64,000 bases of DNA from Batrachochytrium dendrobatidis JAM81 (taxonomy: Eukaryota; Chytridiomycota; Chytridiomycetes; Rhizophydiales): the NCBI RefSeq assembly GCF_000203795.2, contig NW_006281110.1, positions 71,926 through 135,925 on the forward strand, written 5' to 3'. Under the pieces are notes generated by a model. The model saw nothing but the letters and a program-made list of their open reading frames with translations, searched no databases and was not told the origin of the DNA. This document shows positions 46,384 to 58,382 of this stretch, in pieces; the first letter of the stretch is position 1; every line of letters begins with the position of its first letter. The position numbers were made by a program, and so were the translations under genes.

Positions 46384-46519
46384 GATCTTGAGTCAGATTC
46401 AATCTGTTCATCTGCAAAAAGCTAAATTACAAATGAGCGATTTCGATCACAATCTTGGCCAAAACGGTTTATTCGAATCTTGCAATCAATGCATTGCAAC
46501 CAATTTGCATAAAACATTG

Positions 46520-49253
46520 TCAAGTTATTTTAATAAATTTGTTCTCGCATGGTTTGGGTTTCATGCCTGATCGCACTGCAACAAGACCCGGTGGAATAGG
46601 AATTCCCAGCATTTCATGCAACGTCTGGCATACCTCGTACGCTTTGGATCCCTGTACAATCATCTCTGGCGCAATTGGTGTTCCATTTACTAGTATATTG
46701 AATTATAAATTCAATATAAATTTCACTCTAATTCAATAAAATCGTGATAAAAGTGAATATTACCTGATACACTTGCAGAACACTTTAATCGTAACTCGTG
46801 AGCAATGTCTTGCAATTTATCAGTGTAATGCTGAAGGTTCAAAACGCAAGTTAATGATTTAGATTTACTGCGTTTTTCAATTGAAATTTGAATCATTGGA
46901 AATACTCCTTTTCTGATATCCAAACAGTAGCATTGCCATTTTGTGGGTTAGCCAATCTCTTATCAAAATAATAGATTATGAATCCACAAGACTTACTTGA
47001 CAGGTTGAAGTACATCACCAATTTTGAGTTGATAGAATTTGTTTAGTTTGGAAATAATACGCTCCTGTATGATATCTCTCCGGATACGATCATTGGCAAT
47101 AGCTGCATCTTCATTCTTGGTTCGAACCGCATCATATAGTAAAATATCAAATTTGATGTATCGCTTATCATTTACATCAACAAGGTTATTTTCTACCGCA
47201 TAGGCGTCAATTGCCTGACGAATATCATGTGCTGTCATGTACTTGGGCAGTGGGTGACTGGCTCAAAAGATTACTTTTAGTTATTGTACAATAAAGTATG
47301 ATAATATACAACAGATTTTAAAAACTCACATTTTGTTCACCTCTTGAAACAAATCAATAATACTACTGCCTTTAGGTGGCATGTATAGATTGGTAAAACT
47401 AAGTTTACCACCTGCTTGTTTGCTACTGTGGGATACTGTACTTGTTTCAGACTCGCTCTTTTTTAGCTGGGAAGTCTCATTTGTGCACCTTCCATTTCCC
47501 GCCAACTTACAAGGCACTTCAAATCCTTCAAATCTATATTTACAATTTCACAAATAGTAAATACAACCAGCTGCTGCTATAGTTTACTCAAAAGTCTTAC
47601 AATGAATGAGAAAAGTTGATGAATGTAATGCGAATCTCTCCTGCTTGCTCTTTAGTTTTGATCATCCCTTCCTTTTCAATCGTCTTGTAATACTTGGACA
47701 ACTAGAAACAAAAACCGCGTATAACATCATATTCAGGAACACAGTCGTATACAAGTAATTCGATTACATATCCCAACCTTTTTAAACGATGTTTTTTTGA
47801 TATCCAAAGTGGTTCCCCATTCACGACTAGGGAGAACATAGTTGGAGTAAAATGTACTGCCAGAGATGGGCAACAGATGTGGGGTTTTTTTGGCATGTTG
47901 AATAGCAGCAGTCATAAACGCAGTTTGCATTAACCGATCATTTTCTAAATCAAACATATGGTTAATATACTATACATTCATTAAAAATGTATACCACATA
48001 TTGCAATACAACCTTTTATGCATTCGGCTACTTGTACAGGTTCAACGAGAGATTCGTTGTTTTCAGATGTGGGCTGTTCTAGATTCTCTTTAGCTACATG
48101 AGTGTTGGTGACCAAATCTGTTGAAAATTCCGAATCCACCAAGCTATATAGATCTGACTCGCTATCTCCACTCAAAAGTGTCCATCCGTCTAATTTATCC
48201 AAAGTGAGCTGTTGGACAGTATCGATTGCATCCGTGTTGGAGATGATGGATAGTGATTGCTCTGAAAGTGAATCTAAACTTTGAACTTTTTTGACCTGAT
48301 CCGACACTATAGATTCAGTACACAATTGGTGTCAGTAATTTGAGTTTAAACAGAATCATTGAATTTTTAAAGCTCACTAGAAAGATTCAATTCTACAGGT
48401 GGATCTAGACTTCCTCCATATGCCCTACAAGACAATACATCAACTGTTAGCTTGCTATATAACTCTACACCCTTGTAATGAAGTACACTAAAGCTCACCA
48501 GAGTTCATCACCATAAGTATGGCAAGTATGCAGCGCTTTTCCTCGTACACTCTCTTTCTGGAATGCATCGTCCAGATCGTGACTTGAAATCAATGCGGTT
48601 CCAACAACTAATGGAGTTCTGAGTATGTTGCATTTGAATTGGTATCAGCTTATTGATCGAGTTGAATATTCAGACGATCGAGTTTTATGAAAATACACTT
48701 ACAATGACCCATGGCCACATACACCCATGACTGTTCCTACATGAAATGGATGATTATCACCTGAATGAGAAATAACTCCAGGCATCATCAAATCTGTCAT
48801 ATATTCATTATTCATCTATAGTGAGTATAATGTAGTAATATAGGCTTGCAGAGATGAGGGCATCACTAGGAATGTACCTGCACCATTAAACAGACGATCC
48901 AGAACAGGCTTTGGAGTAAAGAAACAGCCAATCTGTACACCTCTCCATAGAGCATATACAGTTGGAAACAGGACTTCATCTAAACGGTTGCTGTTTAGAC
49001 TGTCTACTGTATCAACAAACAGTATTGGTATGCTGTTGACTACATACAGCGTCACTGTTCTACCAGCATGAGTTACGATTCTAACAGCAGTGATTGGAGT
49101 GGATTTGTCTGTTCCAAATAGAACAGAAGCAATGTCTGTAGTATTACATGTTGCATATGGACTGAACTGTTCTACAACTCTGGATCGTAACTTCCTGATA
49201 TCGGATGACCGTAAAAGTGTCTGAGACTTGATAGTAAATGGCTTCTTGAACAT
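46520..49253 (-). CDS. TMA64: translation factor eIF2D / ligatin (Tma64)
   Basis: Multi-exon minus-strand gene from the ATG at 49253 (MFKKPFTIKSQTLLRSSDIR) to TGA at 46522-46520. The first exon encodes the DUF/PUA module of eIF2D with YALWRGVQIGCFFTPKPVL; further exons carry DLMMPGVISHSG, HPFHVGTVMGVCGHGSL and an acidic linker. A SWIB/MDM2-like region (TFYSNYVLPSREWGTTLDIK) and a winged-helix-like part (MTAHDIRQAIDAYAVENNLV) follow. The C-terminal SUI1/eIF1-like domain comprises KGVFPMIQISIEKRSKSKSL, then ELRLKCSASVS and MIVQGSKAYEVCQTLHEMLG with GIPIPPG. eIF2D binds the 40S subunit and acts in reinitiation and recycling. Domain order matches the family; I did not verify every splice site. 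Confidence 0.92.
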
Positions 49254-50003
49254 ACTAGTTAATATCCAGTAATTGATGTTCTAGTAATTCCTATCTTATT
49301 GCACTTTGAATGTCAGCTTCTGTGAATTTGCAAGTTGCTTATCGCTTACACATGACCAATGAATCTGTCATTTCTATTGCATTCCAGTCATATTCACAAC
49401 ATGAAATTGCTGTCATTCTCCAAAATAATCCTTGCTTTGATATTCGCTATTTTCATAAAGATTGTCATTCTTGGTGTCTGGAATGACTCGACACTTTATT
49501 AACTCGACTCGTTTTATACACGCTCCAAGAATCAATCATATAACACTCCAATTCGTACAATGTGTGTTGAATAGTTGGTAAACTATGTCCAACTCATTAC
49601 TTTATGGAACGAAATCTTGTCTGGAATAATATGCGTGTTTGGAAATGTTACATGTCGTCGTTTAAACACACAAACCATGATTTTGCTTTTATTTGCAGTC
49701 ACACATTGTACGATCAACAGACTCGTTCATTGAAATCCAGATAGTGTCAATCTGTCTGTCACTTAAAAGTGTTGATTTTCATAGCAATATATTATGCAAA
49801 GCTTTGCATAAAAGTAGAAATTCACAAGACATGTTTAGATGCTAAAACTACCAGACTTTCTAAACAATAATGTCCAGTAAATTGGTATCAGTTGCTTGAC
49901 GAGATTAACTGTTTATCATGTGTTTTGACACTTATTTAGCGTTCCATTTTATGTGAATGCAGCTGATTCTATTCATACAAAACTCATACTACTAGTTTAT
50001 TGT
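49254..50003. other. intergenic stretch eIF2D / DUS1, no gene
   Basis: 750 bp of AT-rich DNA upstream of eIF2D and downstream of DUS1. It holds the recurrent motif TTCCATTTTATGTGAATGC (49942-49960) near the DUS1 3' end. Nothing else recognised. Confidence 0.4.
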
Positions 50004-52116
50004 TTAATCAAGTTTTTGACAGTCTTGTTGAATAGAACTAAAAGTACGATGAAACTCGCACGTATATATGGCATTCACCTTCAAATGTGCTCGGCAACAT
50101 GATTTGCACATTGATTCAATACACTTTACTGATCCAGTATTAGGGCATGATATACATATATTTCCTCGCTTGGTTCGTTTAGCCATATTTCCATCAGCAT
50201 CATTTGAGTTTAGATCTATGCTTGTCGTAGTACTTTGGTCTGATTCGAGACGCTTGACCCCTTTGCTAATATTTCCATCTTCTACTACTGATCCATGTGT
50301 GGCTATAGATCCCATTTGTTTCTTTTGAAGCTGGGCATTCTCACGTTGTTCACGCTGTCGATTCAACGCATGCGATGCATCTGGACGAATAAATGGCTGC
50401 AAAAGCCAATAAGGTACTTTTTTAAACCCTCCATGAGTCGCTGCTTCTATTACCGAAATGCCATCCATCGATTCTTTGTCAACCTATATTTATAGAATAA
50501 AACGTCAGCTATTTAATCAAGACAAAAAGAAACTCATCCAAGGTGCAGTATTTGACAATGCACCTTGACAAGACTCTTTAATTGGTTTAAAAATGCCTCG
50601 AGTTTTTCAAATGTGTGCGCTTCACCAAGCGTTTTTCTGAGATCTGGAAATTTAGATAGGCTATATCATTGATTACAAAATAAATCATCAGATACAAGCC
50701 AAACAATACTATTCCAATATCACTGCAATTAGCTGCAAACACAAAGTTACCACATATGCAGCATCTTGAATAGATGTGGCTTGGCACTTCCAACATCAGA
50801 ACTTCCTGGATATTCTTTGCATATGTTTAAATACTGAATAGATATAACCATATAATGTTAGTACCATGGGCTGAATCTGCATAATGCATTCAAATACCTC
50901 TTGTGCAACATCACATGCGTCAAGATGTTTTCCTGAAAAAATTGCCGGATTGTACAAGTTTCCCTCTAATCACCAATTAAAATCGTTTTAGTCATGTAGT
51001 GTTTGATATATCCAAACATGAAATAGACCCACCTGCGGTCATAACACCATCAACACCGGTTTCTTTTATGCATCGTTCAACATCATCATGATACAGTATG
51101 TTTCCATTTGCAAACACTGGAATCGACAAGGCCTCTCTAGTTTAGAATCGACGTGTAAATGATCCACATTGAGTATATCTACAAAATCGAATACCAATTG
51201 ACAAAACAAGACTCACTTGACTTGTCTAATCTGGTCCCAATCCGCCAAGCCAGTCAATTGTCCTTTTTGCTCTCTAAGCCTTCCATGTACTGTCAAAAGC
51301 TTCAATAATGTGTCAACCTTGGTCTAAATCCTGCCAATATATTTAATTGGGATGACCTGAACTAACCTGACATCCAGCATTTTGCAACATCAGTGCATAC
51401 TCGATCGTTTTTTTCACATCTGGAAATATACGAATCTTGCAAGTAATTGGTACACTAATGTGCTCATGAACAGCTTTAACTAAACATTCAACCCTCATAG
51501 TTTAGTCAATGTAAGTTAAAATCCAATCATAACCAACAATAAATCCATATCATTACCCATAGATGCAATTAAATCCCATTCGTCTTGAAGAAACGATCCG
51601 TAGTGACCTTTTTTGGCTATGCCTTGTGGACACCCAAGATTAAGATCAATTGCATCGCACTGAGCTTCAACAAGTTTGGCTGCAGATAACAGCGTTTCAG
51701 GGTCATTGGCACAAAACTAATAAGATATACTAAAAATTGAGTGATTCTAAATACCCAATAGTACACATTGTTGTAGATGATATGCATGGTGTCTAGTATA
51801 CCTGAACAATTAATGGCCGATCGAATTCACCAGTTGAAAACACTTGCTTGCGGTATTTATGATGCTCTGAAAAAAGTTTTGCATGAAACATGGGTGTATA
51901 GCACAACTGTGCACCATACCTTCTAGAAAGTATTCGCCAAGCCTAAATTGATTCCATAGAAATGTCAAATTGGAGCAGGCAAGTGATGAATCAGCTATAT
52001 CAACATACATATTCTGACTGGTCAACCATGGGTGCAACCACATATTTGGAACTGCCAAGTCCTTTGTGATAGAAATCAAATCCCTCGAGTTTATTTGATG
52101 GCTTAGTCATGGTCAT
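50004..52116 (-). CDS. DUS1: tRNA-dihydrouridine synthase 1
   Basis: Multi-exon gene from 52116 ([20 protein letters not shown], two in-frame ATGs 6 nt apart) to the stop at 50004. The FMN-binding TIM barrel is clear: [56 protein letters not shown] (the Cys of GCPQ is the catalytic acid) with [12 protein letters not shown], then [41 protein letters not shown] and [18 protein letters not shown]. The last exon adds a basic linker and a Cys-rich C-terminal motif ([20 protein letters not shown] then CRAHL...CEFH), likely zinc-binding as in other Dus1 proteins. Dus1 reduces uridines 16 and 17 of the tRNA D-loop. Middle exon boundaries near 50.6-50.9 kb are approximate. Confidence 0.93.
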
Positions 52117-54374
52117 TATGGCCGAATGGACCGTTTGGCGATAATACCGTCACGACTGTTTTTGGATTAGAAAACTATTTTTACAATTATTTTCACGTTT
52201 AAATTCGAGGTTGAAATTGAACACAATCCACATGATTTAGACAAAATGCATGCACAATACGAGCAGATGGTTTGCTTTTTAGTATAGTCAAGATATCGAA
52301 TTGACTGTAAATGATGGGTATTGATACTGGTATTGGTCGCTATACACAATCACGTGCCATGGCAGTTTCATCTTTTATTGAAAACGTGACACTACTTTCT
52401 TGGCTATAGTTGATTTTGATGCTCATATGGCTGTTTCAAATAATGTCAGTTGAAAATGAAAACATTGAGCTGGTTTTTTGATTGACATGTAAGAATGTTT
52501 ATTTTCGAAATAAAACAATATAGGACTGATCAACGGCGTGTTTCCAACTTGAACAATGGTGTATTGACATGTGTCGTGCTAGACAATGCACTCCTCTGTT
52601 GAATAACGCTGGCAACTATAAAACGGTCAAGATTCGACATCATCAATAAAGATGGCAGCGCGGCTGTGAAAGCAGAAAGCCGATTGGATGAATCGAGAGA
52701 TGAACAGCTTCAACTCATCCTACTACCGCCCAAAAGATTGTGCTCCAGAAGTGTAACCGCAAGCCATCTCAATGCTGATGTTTGTCGAGGCTCTCATTTA
52801 TCTCCATTATCATAACCTTTTTATCATTAGCCGTAAAATCCGACTAGCCTGGATCGCAAGTTTAAAATATTTAATAGAACCAGATAATTTTTTGGTGTGG
52901 AATCAGTCAAATTACACCCTAAAATTGGTAATCATATCAATCCTACAAACTGTTTATACAGGAAATTGATATCAACATACGATTTGATTTTTGGAAAATG
53001 CATTGGCGATGGTACATCTTTGATTAGGATGATCATGATAGAGAATGGATTGCAAGAAACTGCAGGCAGCCTAGTCATTCCATCAACAAGGATTCAGTAG
53101 CATTGTATGATTCTCATGATTGCTGTCAGGGTCATCTATGTGATAAAAATAGACTTGGCTGCTGTTGCGTATTTGACTGATTATATAATGGTATATAGTC
53201 AATTGTATGGTCGAAACCAGAGCCAATTGTGTAAAATACTGATAACGATTCATTGATATTTTGTCGACCAACAAGCCAAATATGCTTGTACGGGACATAC
53301 ATATGGCCACTGACTTTCCAGTGTACATCTGAAAAGGTTGAATATTTTAAAATAGCTTATTGCTTTGAAATTGACAGATTTTTGATTTGTCAAGCAGATC
53401 CATGTGGCAGTAAATTCAAAGTATACAAGTGCAGCTATATCCAATATTTAGTTTATTTGTGCATTATACTATCTAATATCGGCGGTATACAAAATGCAAG
53501 GCTATGAAACAGCCATGATTTATTTGGATAGTTGAAAATGTCTAGATAACAATTCAAATCCTGAATTATCAAGTATAGCACAACGTCCAATTTACTAATT
53601 GAGTTTTTCTACTAGCATTAAAAGCTAAATGAATGCTTTTGATGATCGTAGCAATGCTGTATATTGCAAGTGGCTGCATCAACGAAAATCAAAATACACC
53701 CTTTGTGTCACTGAGTGGTGGGTGAGAGTGGTGGATATTAATTTACAGCAGATGCCATATGAAGTGGCAACTTTTTCAAACTGCATTAATTATTCCTTTG
53801 ATTGTCAAGTTTTCCAAACAGATAATCCATATGCATTTACGCCGCAGTAAGTATATTGCTGTGTATGAACAATTGTATTGTTGGCTCAAGTGGCTCATCC
53901 AGTATCTTTATCAGCCATTCAACTTTATCTCAAAGCCATTCTCAGTTTTATGTTGCGATAAGACTATATTGGTGGTGGCTATGGTCTAAACACGTATGTT
54001 TCAGCCAATGCTTTTGGCAGTATTCTTGCGTTTGTATAGGCTAAATGATCTCCAGTGCCACATGAAGATATCATTTAAACAAGGCCGTAAGTAAACAATT
54101 TCATCATCATCACAGTTTCGACAGCAAAACGTCCTGTTGGTAAGATACAGATTGCCACCAAACTCTATTTAAATAGCTCATATATCCCACCCCTATACCT
54201 TTTTATTGCGTTCCCATCTACCCATATCATCTCAGTATACTACATCTCACATACACTCTAGTATATACTCATACACGCCTTTAAACTTGGGTTTGAACCT
54301 AATCTTGGCTTATTAACCCTTACTCTTTCTTTTATAGCATATTGAATAATTGTTATTATCAGATATAGAGCAAC
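52117..54374. other. 2.3-kb stretch without a supported gene
   Basis: Short frames on both strands (for example plus 53253-53507 and 53629-53850) have protein-like but uninformative sequence; some may be eroded exons. The last part is the promoter side of the first Pro-rich gene, with a TATA-like CTATTTAAATAGC at 54165-54177, about 200 bp before the ATG, and a pyrimidine-rich leader. Confidence 0.4.
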
Positions 54375-55649
54375 ATGAGGTTTACTGTTGCGTACATCGT
54401 ACTTTCACTGGCTGCTTCGGCGGCCGCTCTTCCCAGTCAATCCAACTTTGGATCGGATCCTTTTAGTAACTTTGGTTTCAGTCTTGACTCTGGATACCCC
54501 ACCGGACCACCTTCCGGACCCCCTCCTAACATACCGGGCTTCCCAGGTGTACCTGTTCCAAATGTATCTGTCAGTACCCCATGTGATACTGCAACTCAGA
54601 ATCCAAAACCAGTCCCAACTGTACCTGTCGTTAGTACCCCATGTAACACTGCAACTGCAACTCAGAATCCAAAACCAGTCCCAACTGTACCTGTCGTTAG
54701 TACCCCATGTAATACTGCAACTGCAACTCAAAGTCCGAAACCAATTCCAAGTGCATCGATTGGATATGAAATACCGCCACCACTTTCGACCCAGAGCCCA
54801 AAACCGATTCCGAGCCCATCGATTGGATATGGAACTCCACCCCCTCCTGCGACCCAGAGCCCAAAACCAATCCCGAGCCCATCGATTGGATATGGAACTC
54901 CACCCCCTCCTGCGACTCAAAGCCCAAAACCAATCCCGAGTCCGACTCCACCAATTGGGTATGGAACACCTCCTCCACCCCAAAACCCGAAACCGGTCCC
55001 GAGCTCACCAATTGTACCTCCAAGCTCACCTCCACAGTATCCAGCAGGTCCTATTGTTCCACCTCCAAAATCACCTCCACAGTATCCAGCAGGTCCTATT
55101 GTTCCACCTCCAAGTTCACCTCCACAGTATCCAGCAGGTCCTGTTGGTCCACCTCCAAGCTCACCTCCACCAGGTGGCGACTTCCCTAAAGGAAACGCAG
55201 GCCCACCAACACCTGCTGTACCTCCCGAAGATGATTGTGAGGAATACGAAGTTGAAGATGATTGCGAGGATAGTCCCCCACCTAAAGGAAACGTGAGCCC
55301 ACCTCCCCCTGGTGTACCTCCACCTGTTGGAACACCACCTGTTGGACCACCACCTGTTGGACCACCACCTGGCGGAAACATTCCACTTCCAACCGTAGTT
55401 GGTAACCCTCCAGGCCAAACTCCTGATAGTGGTTTATATGGTCCACCATATGAGACTCCAGGGTCTAATATAGTCACACCAGCTGGAACCCCAACACCAA
55501 CACCAGGCGGTCAAAATCCTGATAGCATTGGTCTACCGCCCTCCTCGCCTGCAAGTCCTCCTTCCGATAAACCTGTACTCTCCTCCGCTGTCTCTCACGC
55601 ATCTTCATTTGCTGCTGTTATCTTTGCTGCCGCTGTCTTTTTCCTTTAA
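54375..55649 (+). CDS. Pro-rich secreted, probably GPI-anchored surface protein 1
   Basis: Single-exon frame of 424 residues. A signal peptide (MRFTVAYIVLSLAASAAALP) is followed by repeats of two kinds: VSTPCNTATATQNPKPVPTV (about residues 60-125, each with a Cys) and QSPKPIPSPSIGYGTPPPPA (about 125-200). PPQYPAGPIVPP units and an acidic insert (PEDDCEEYEVEDDCEDSPPP) come next. The end is Ser/Ala-rich with a hydrophobic tail (SSFAAVIFAAAVFFL), the pattern of a GPI-anchor signal. This is the architecture of a cell-wall or adhesin-like protein. No enzymatic domain. First of four such genes in 10 kb. Surface location is inferred from the two signals. Confidence 0.8.
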   Translation: MRFTVAYIVLSLAASAAALPSQSNFGSDPFSNFGFSLDSGYPTGPPSGPPPNIPGFPGVPVPNVSVSTPCDTATQNPKPVPTVPVVSTPCNTATATQNPKPVPTVPVVSTPCNTATATQSPKPIPSASIGYEIPPPLSTQSPKPIPSPSIGYGTPPPPATQSPKPIPSPSIGYGTPPPPATQSPKPIPSPTPPIGYGTPPPPQNPKPVPSSPIVPPSSPPQYPAGPIVPPPKSPPQYPAGPIVPPPSSPPQYPAGPVGPPPSSPPPGGDFPKGNAGPPTPAVPPEDDCEEYEVEDDCEDSPPPKGNVSPPPPGVPPPVGTPPVGPPPVGPPPGGNIPLPTVVGNPPGQTPDSGLYGPPYETPGSNIVTPAGTPTPTPGGQNPDSIGLPPSSPASPPSDKPVLSSAVSHASSFAAVIFAAAVFFL

Positions 55650-55739
55650 ATAAAGCCAACAAAATATTTGGCAGACAACTTTGAAAACCAATAAACTTGT
55701 CACATTCTGAAACACTTGCAGTTATTAAAAATGGTAAAA

Positions 55740-55925
55740 ATGGGATCGTCGGCAACCATCATCATTGGTGTTTGTGACGGTACTCTTGCAAACTCCATTC
55801 AACCACACTTGTGTGTGGTCAAGTTAGTTGCTTTTATGGCCCTGACCGCCAGATCCAGTGACATTTTAAAGTCTCGGGTTTATGTTGTGGTTGTGTATGA
55901 AGCCTTTCATTTTTCAGATGAGTGA
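55740..55925. repeat. degenerate duplication, partner of 58890-59080
   Basis: This DNA downstream of Pro-rich gene 1 shares islands with 58890-59080: CATTCAACCACACTTGTGTG against CATTCAACCACACTTGTATG, and GTTTATGTTGTGGTTGTGTA against GTTTATATTGTGGGTTGTAT, in the same order and spacing. It is open for 69 codons here but the partner is broken, so it looks like a decayed duplicate rather than a gene. Confidence 0.6.
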
Positions 55926-56390
55926 CTGGAGATCGATTGACATGCATTTATAATTACGATCTTGTGTGGAAATATGCTGGAAGATCACCTCAATGCGTCA
56001 AGCGCTTGTAGAAAACCAAATGGACCATCAAACTTCCAGCCAAGAGTTTAGTCGTTTATTGCAATGTGTATACACAATCAAAACCATACGATTGCTTACA
56101 GATATCCTCGGAAATGGCTTCTTTTCGCACAACTCGCACGGTCATGCTGCAGCATCTACAGTCAAACGTGTGTTTGATGAACTGACCAGATGATGGTGGC
56201 TTCTAACAATCTCTCATTTATTTATTTGATCTCTCCATCCTCATCCCTCTTATCACCAGTTGTACATGATTCAAATTCATAATATTTCTCAGTAATTTGA
56301 CACCAATCATTTCAAAATGCAATCGTTTATTATACACCGACTCTTAGTATTCCGTTTTACGTGAATACAGTAACAAAACATGAAATTGAA

Positions 56391-58382
56391 CTACAATATG
56401 ATGAATTGAAGAACAAGAGCAGCAAGAGTAGTAGTAAATGTTGAAACACTTGAAATAAAGGCACTCGAGGCGATGATTTCATCTCTATTGCTATACTGTG
56501 GAGTTTTGGATAGCTTTTTACGATGCTTGTCTAATGGACTGTCAGTCTTTGTTGAAGGATCGGAGCTAGACGTTTTGGTCGAGCTCGAGCTTGAAGTTAC
56601 TGAGGATTTATTACTGTATGGTATCATATGACCATCACTTTCAAAATCGTCGTCTAGCTCATCATCATCCTTTGAACTCTTACTATTGGATTTTGTACGC
56701 AAAGAATCGGTATCATCCAGATCATCATCCTTTGAACTCTTACTATTGGACTTTGTACGCAAAGAATCGGTATCATCCAGATCATCATCATCCTTTGATT
56801 TCTTACCATTGGACTTTGTACGCAAAGAATCGGTATCATCCAGCTCATCATCATCGTCTAAATCAGGTTTAGAATATTCACGAATCCCAGATTTTGGAAG
56901 ACTTGGTTTTTTTGATGTACTGCCGAAATCAGGTTTAGGATGGCTATAAAGCTTAGGTTTTGAAAAACTTGGGCTTTTTGGTGTACTGTCAAAATCAGGT
57001 TTAGGATGGCTATAAAGCTTAGGTTTTGAAAAACTTGGGCTTTTTGGTGTACTGTCAAAATCAGGGTTAGGATGTTCAGCAATATCAGATTTTGACAAGT
57101 CTGGAGTTAACGAGTCACCATCAAAATTAGATTCAAAAGATGTTGAAGTGTTTTCTTGGTGCCCACTATGTGGTGTCGATGGGGGAGGACTATAAAATGA
57201 TGGTTGATCAATGTTAGACCTGGGTGTGTTTGATGGTGGTGGGTTTTTGTTGCATGGAGTACCTGGCTTACCAGGACAAGGTGGTTGATCAATGTTAGAC
57301 CTGGGTGTGTCTGGTGGTGGTGGGTTTTTGTTGCATGGAGTACCTGGCTTACCAGGACAAGGTGGTTGATCAATGTTAGACCTGGGTGTGTCTGGTGGTG
57401 GTGGGTTTTTGTTGCACGGAGTACCTGGCTTACCAGGACAAGGTGGTTGATCAATGTTAGACCTGGGTGTGTTTGGTGGTGGTGGGTTTTTGTTGCATGG
57501 AGTACCTGGCTTACCAGGACAAGGTGGTTGATCAATGTTGGATTTGGGCGTGTTTGGTGGTGGTGGGTTTTTGTTGCATGGAATACCTGGCTTACCAGGA
57601 CAAGGTGGTTGATCAATGTTAGACCTGGGTGTGTTTGGTGGTGGTGGGTTTTTGTTGCATGGAGTACCTGGCTTACCAGGACAAGGTGGTTGATCAATGT
57701 TGGATTTGGGCGTGTTTGGTGGTGGTGGGTTTTTGTTGCATGGAATACCTGGATTACCAGGACAAGGTGGTTGATCAATGTTAGACCTGGGTGTGTTTGG
57801 TGGTGGTGGGTTTTTGTTGCATGGAATACCTGGCTTACCAGGACAAGGTGGTTGATCAATGTTAGACCTGGGTGTGTTTGGTGGTGGTGGGTTTTTGTTG
57901 CACGGAGTACCTGGCTTACCAGGACAAGGTGGTTGATCAATGTTAGACCTGGGTGTGTTTGGTGGTGGTGGGTTTTTGTTGCATGGAGTACCTGGCTTAC
58001 CAGGACAAGGTGGTTGATCAATGTTAGACCTGGGTGTGTTTGGTGGTGGTGGGTTTTTGTTGCATGGAGTACCTGGCTTACCAGGACAAGGTGGACGACC
58101 AATGTTGGATTTGGGCGTGTTTGGTGGTGGTGGGTTTTTGTTGCATGGAATACCTGGATTACCAGAACAAGGTGATCGATTGGGATTAGGTATGGGATTA
58201 TTGGCTGCATATGGATTATTTTGTCCATTTCCATCAGTATTAGACTGAACTTCATTGCCAGCTTGAAAAAACAATGCGTTGTTGAGACCAATAGCACCCG
58301 TCGAATGTTTTTTCTGGAGGGTATTTCTGGCAACTACCATAGTGGTAATGGTAGACAACATCACAGTGCTAGCGAGCTTCAT
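56391..58382 (-). CDS. Pro-rich secreted, probably GPI-anchored surface protein 2 (12 x 27-aa repeats)
   Basis: Single-exon frame of 663 residues. A signal peptide-like start (MKLASTVMLSTITTMVVARN) is followed by 12 copies of a 27-residue unit, PPCPGKPGTPCNKNPPPPNT plus PRSNIDQ (residues 70-393), each with two Cys. Two to three FDSTPKSPSFSKPKLYSHPK units come next, then three acidic DDLDDTDSLRTKSNSKSSK units (about residues 505-575), a Ser/Thr-rich stalk and a hydrophobic C-terminus (FTTTLAALVLQFIIL). Paired Cys in a Pro-rich rod suggest cross-linking in the wall, and the tail suggests a GPI anchor; both are inference. The repeat unit differs from those of its neighbours. Confidence 0.8.
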   Translation of the reverse strand: MKLASTVMLSTITTMVVARNTLQKKHSTGAIGLNNALFFQAGNEVQSNTDGNGQNNPYAANNPIPNPNRSPCSGNPGIPCNKNPPPPNTPKSNIGRPPCPGKPGTPCNKNPPPPNTPRSNIDQPPCPGKPGTPCNKNPPPPNTPRSNIDQPPCPGKPGTPCNKNPPPPNTPRSNIDQPPCPGKPGIPCNKNPPPPNTPRSNIDQPPCPGNPGIPCNKNPPPPNTPKSNIDQPPCPGKPGTPCNKNPPPPNTPRSNIDQPPCPGKPGIPCNKNPPPPNTPKSNIDQPPCPGKPGTPCNKNPPPPNTPRSNIDQPPCPGKPGTPCNKNPPPPDTPRSNIDQPPCPGKPGTPCNKNPPPPDTPRSNIDQPPCPGKPGTPCNKNPPPSNTPRSNIDQPSFYSPPPSTPHSGHQENTSTSFESNFDGDSLTPDLSKSDIAEHPNPDFDSTPKSPSFSKPKLYSHPKPDFDSTPKSPSFSKPKLYSHPKPDFGSTSKKPSLPKSGIREYSKPDLDDDDELDDTDSLRTKSNGKKSKDDDDLDDTDSLRTKSNSKSSKDDDLDDTDSLRTKSNSKSSKDDDELDDDFESDGHMIPYSNKSSVTSSSSSTKTSSSDPSTKTDSPLDKHRKKLSKTPQYSNRDEIIASSAFISSVSTFTTTLAALVLQFIIL
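57204..58175 (-). repeat. 81-bp coding minisatellite, 12 tandem copies
   Basis: Exactly 972 bp = 12 x 81 bp, encoding the 27-residue unit of surface protein 2. Variants cluster at two codons (T/I in PGT-PC or PGI-PC, and R/K or N/D in N-T-P-R-S) and appear shuffled among copies, as expected from unequal crossing-over. The repeat keeps frames open on both strands for several hundred codons, which produces spurious antisense frames. Confidence 0.92.

Noticed and set aside
57204..58175. Regular 81-bp spacing considered as a CRISPR-like array
   Set aside because: There are no unique spacers; it is a coding tandem repeat in a eukaryotic genome.
57107..58333. Long open frames on the minus strand (408 codons) and plus strand (296 codons) through surface protein 2
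   Set aside because: They arise because the 81-bp repeat has no stops in several frames; only the frame with signal peptide, acidic repeats and C-terminal tail makes sense.
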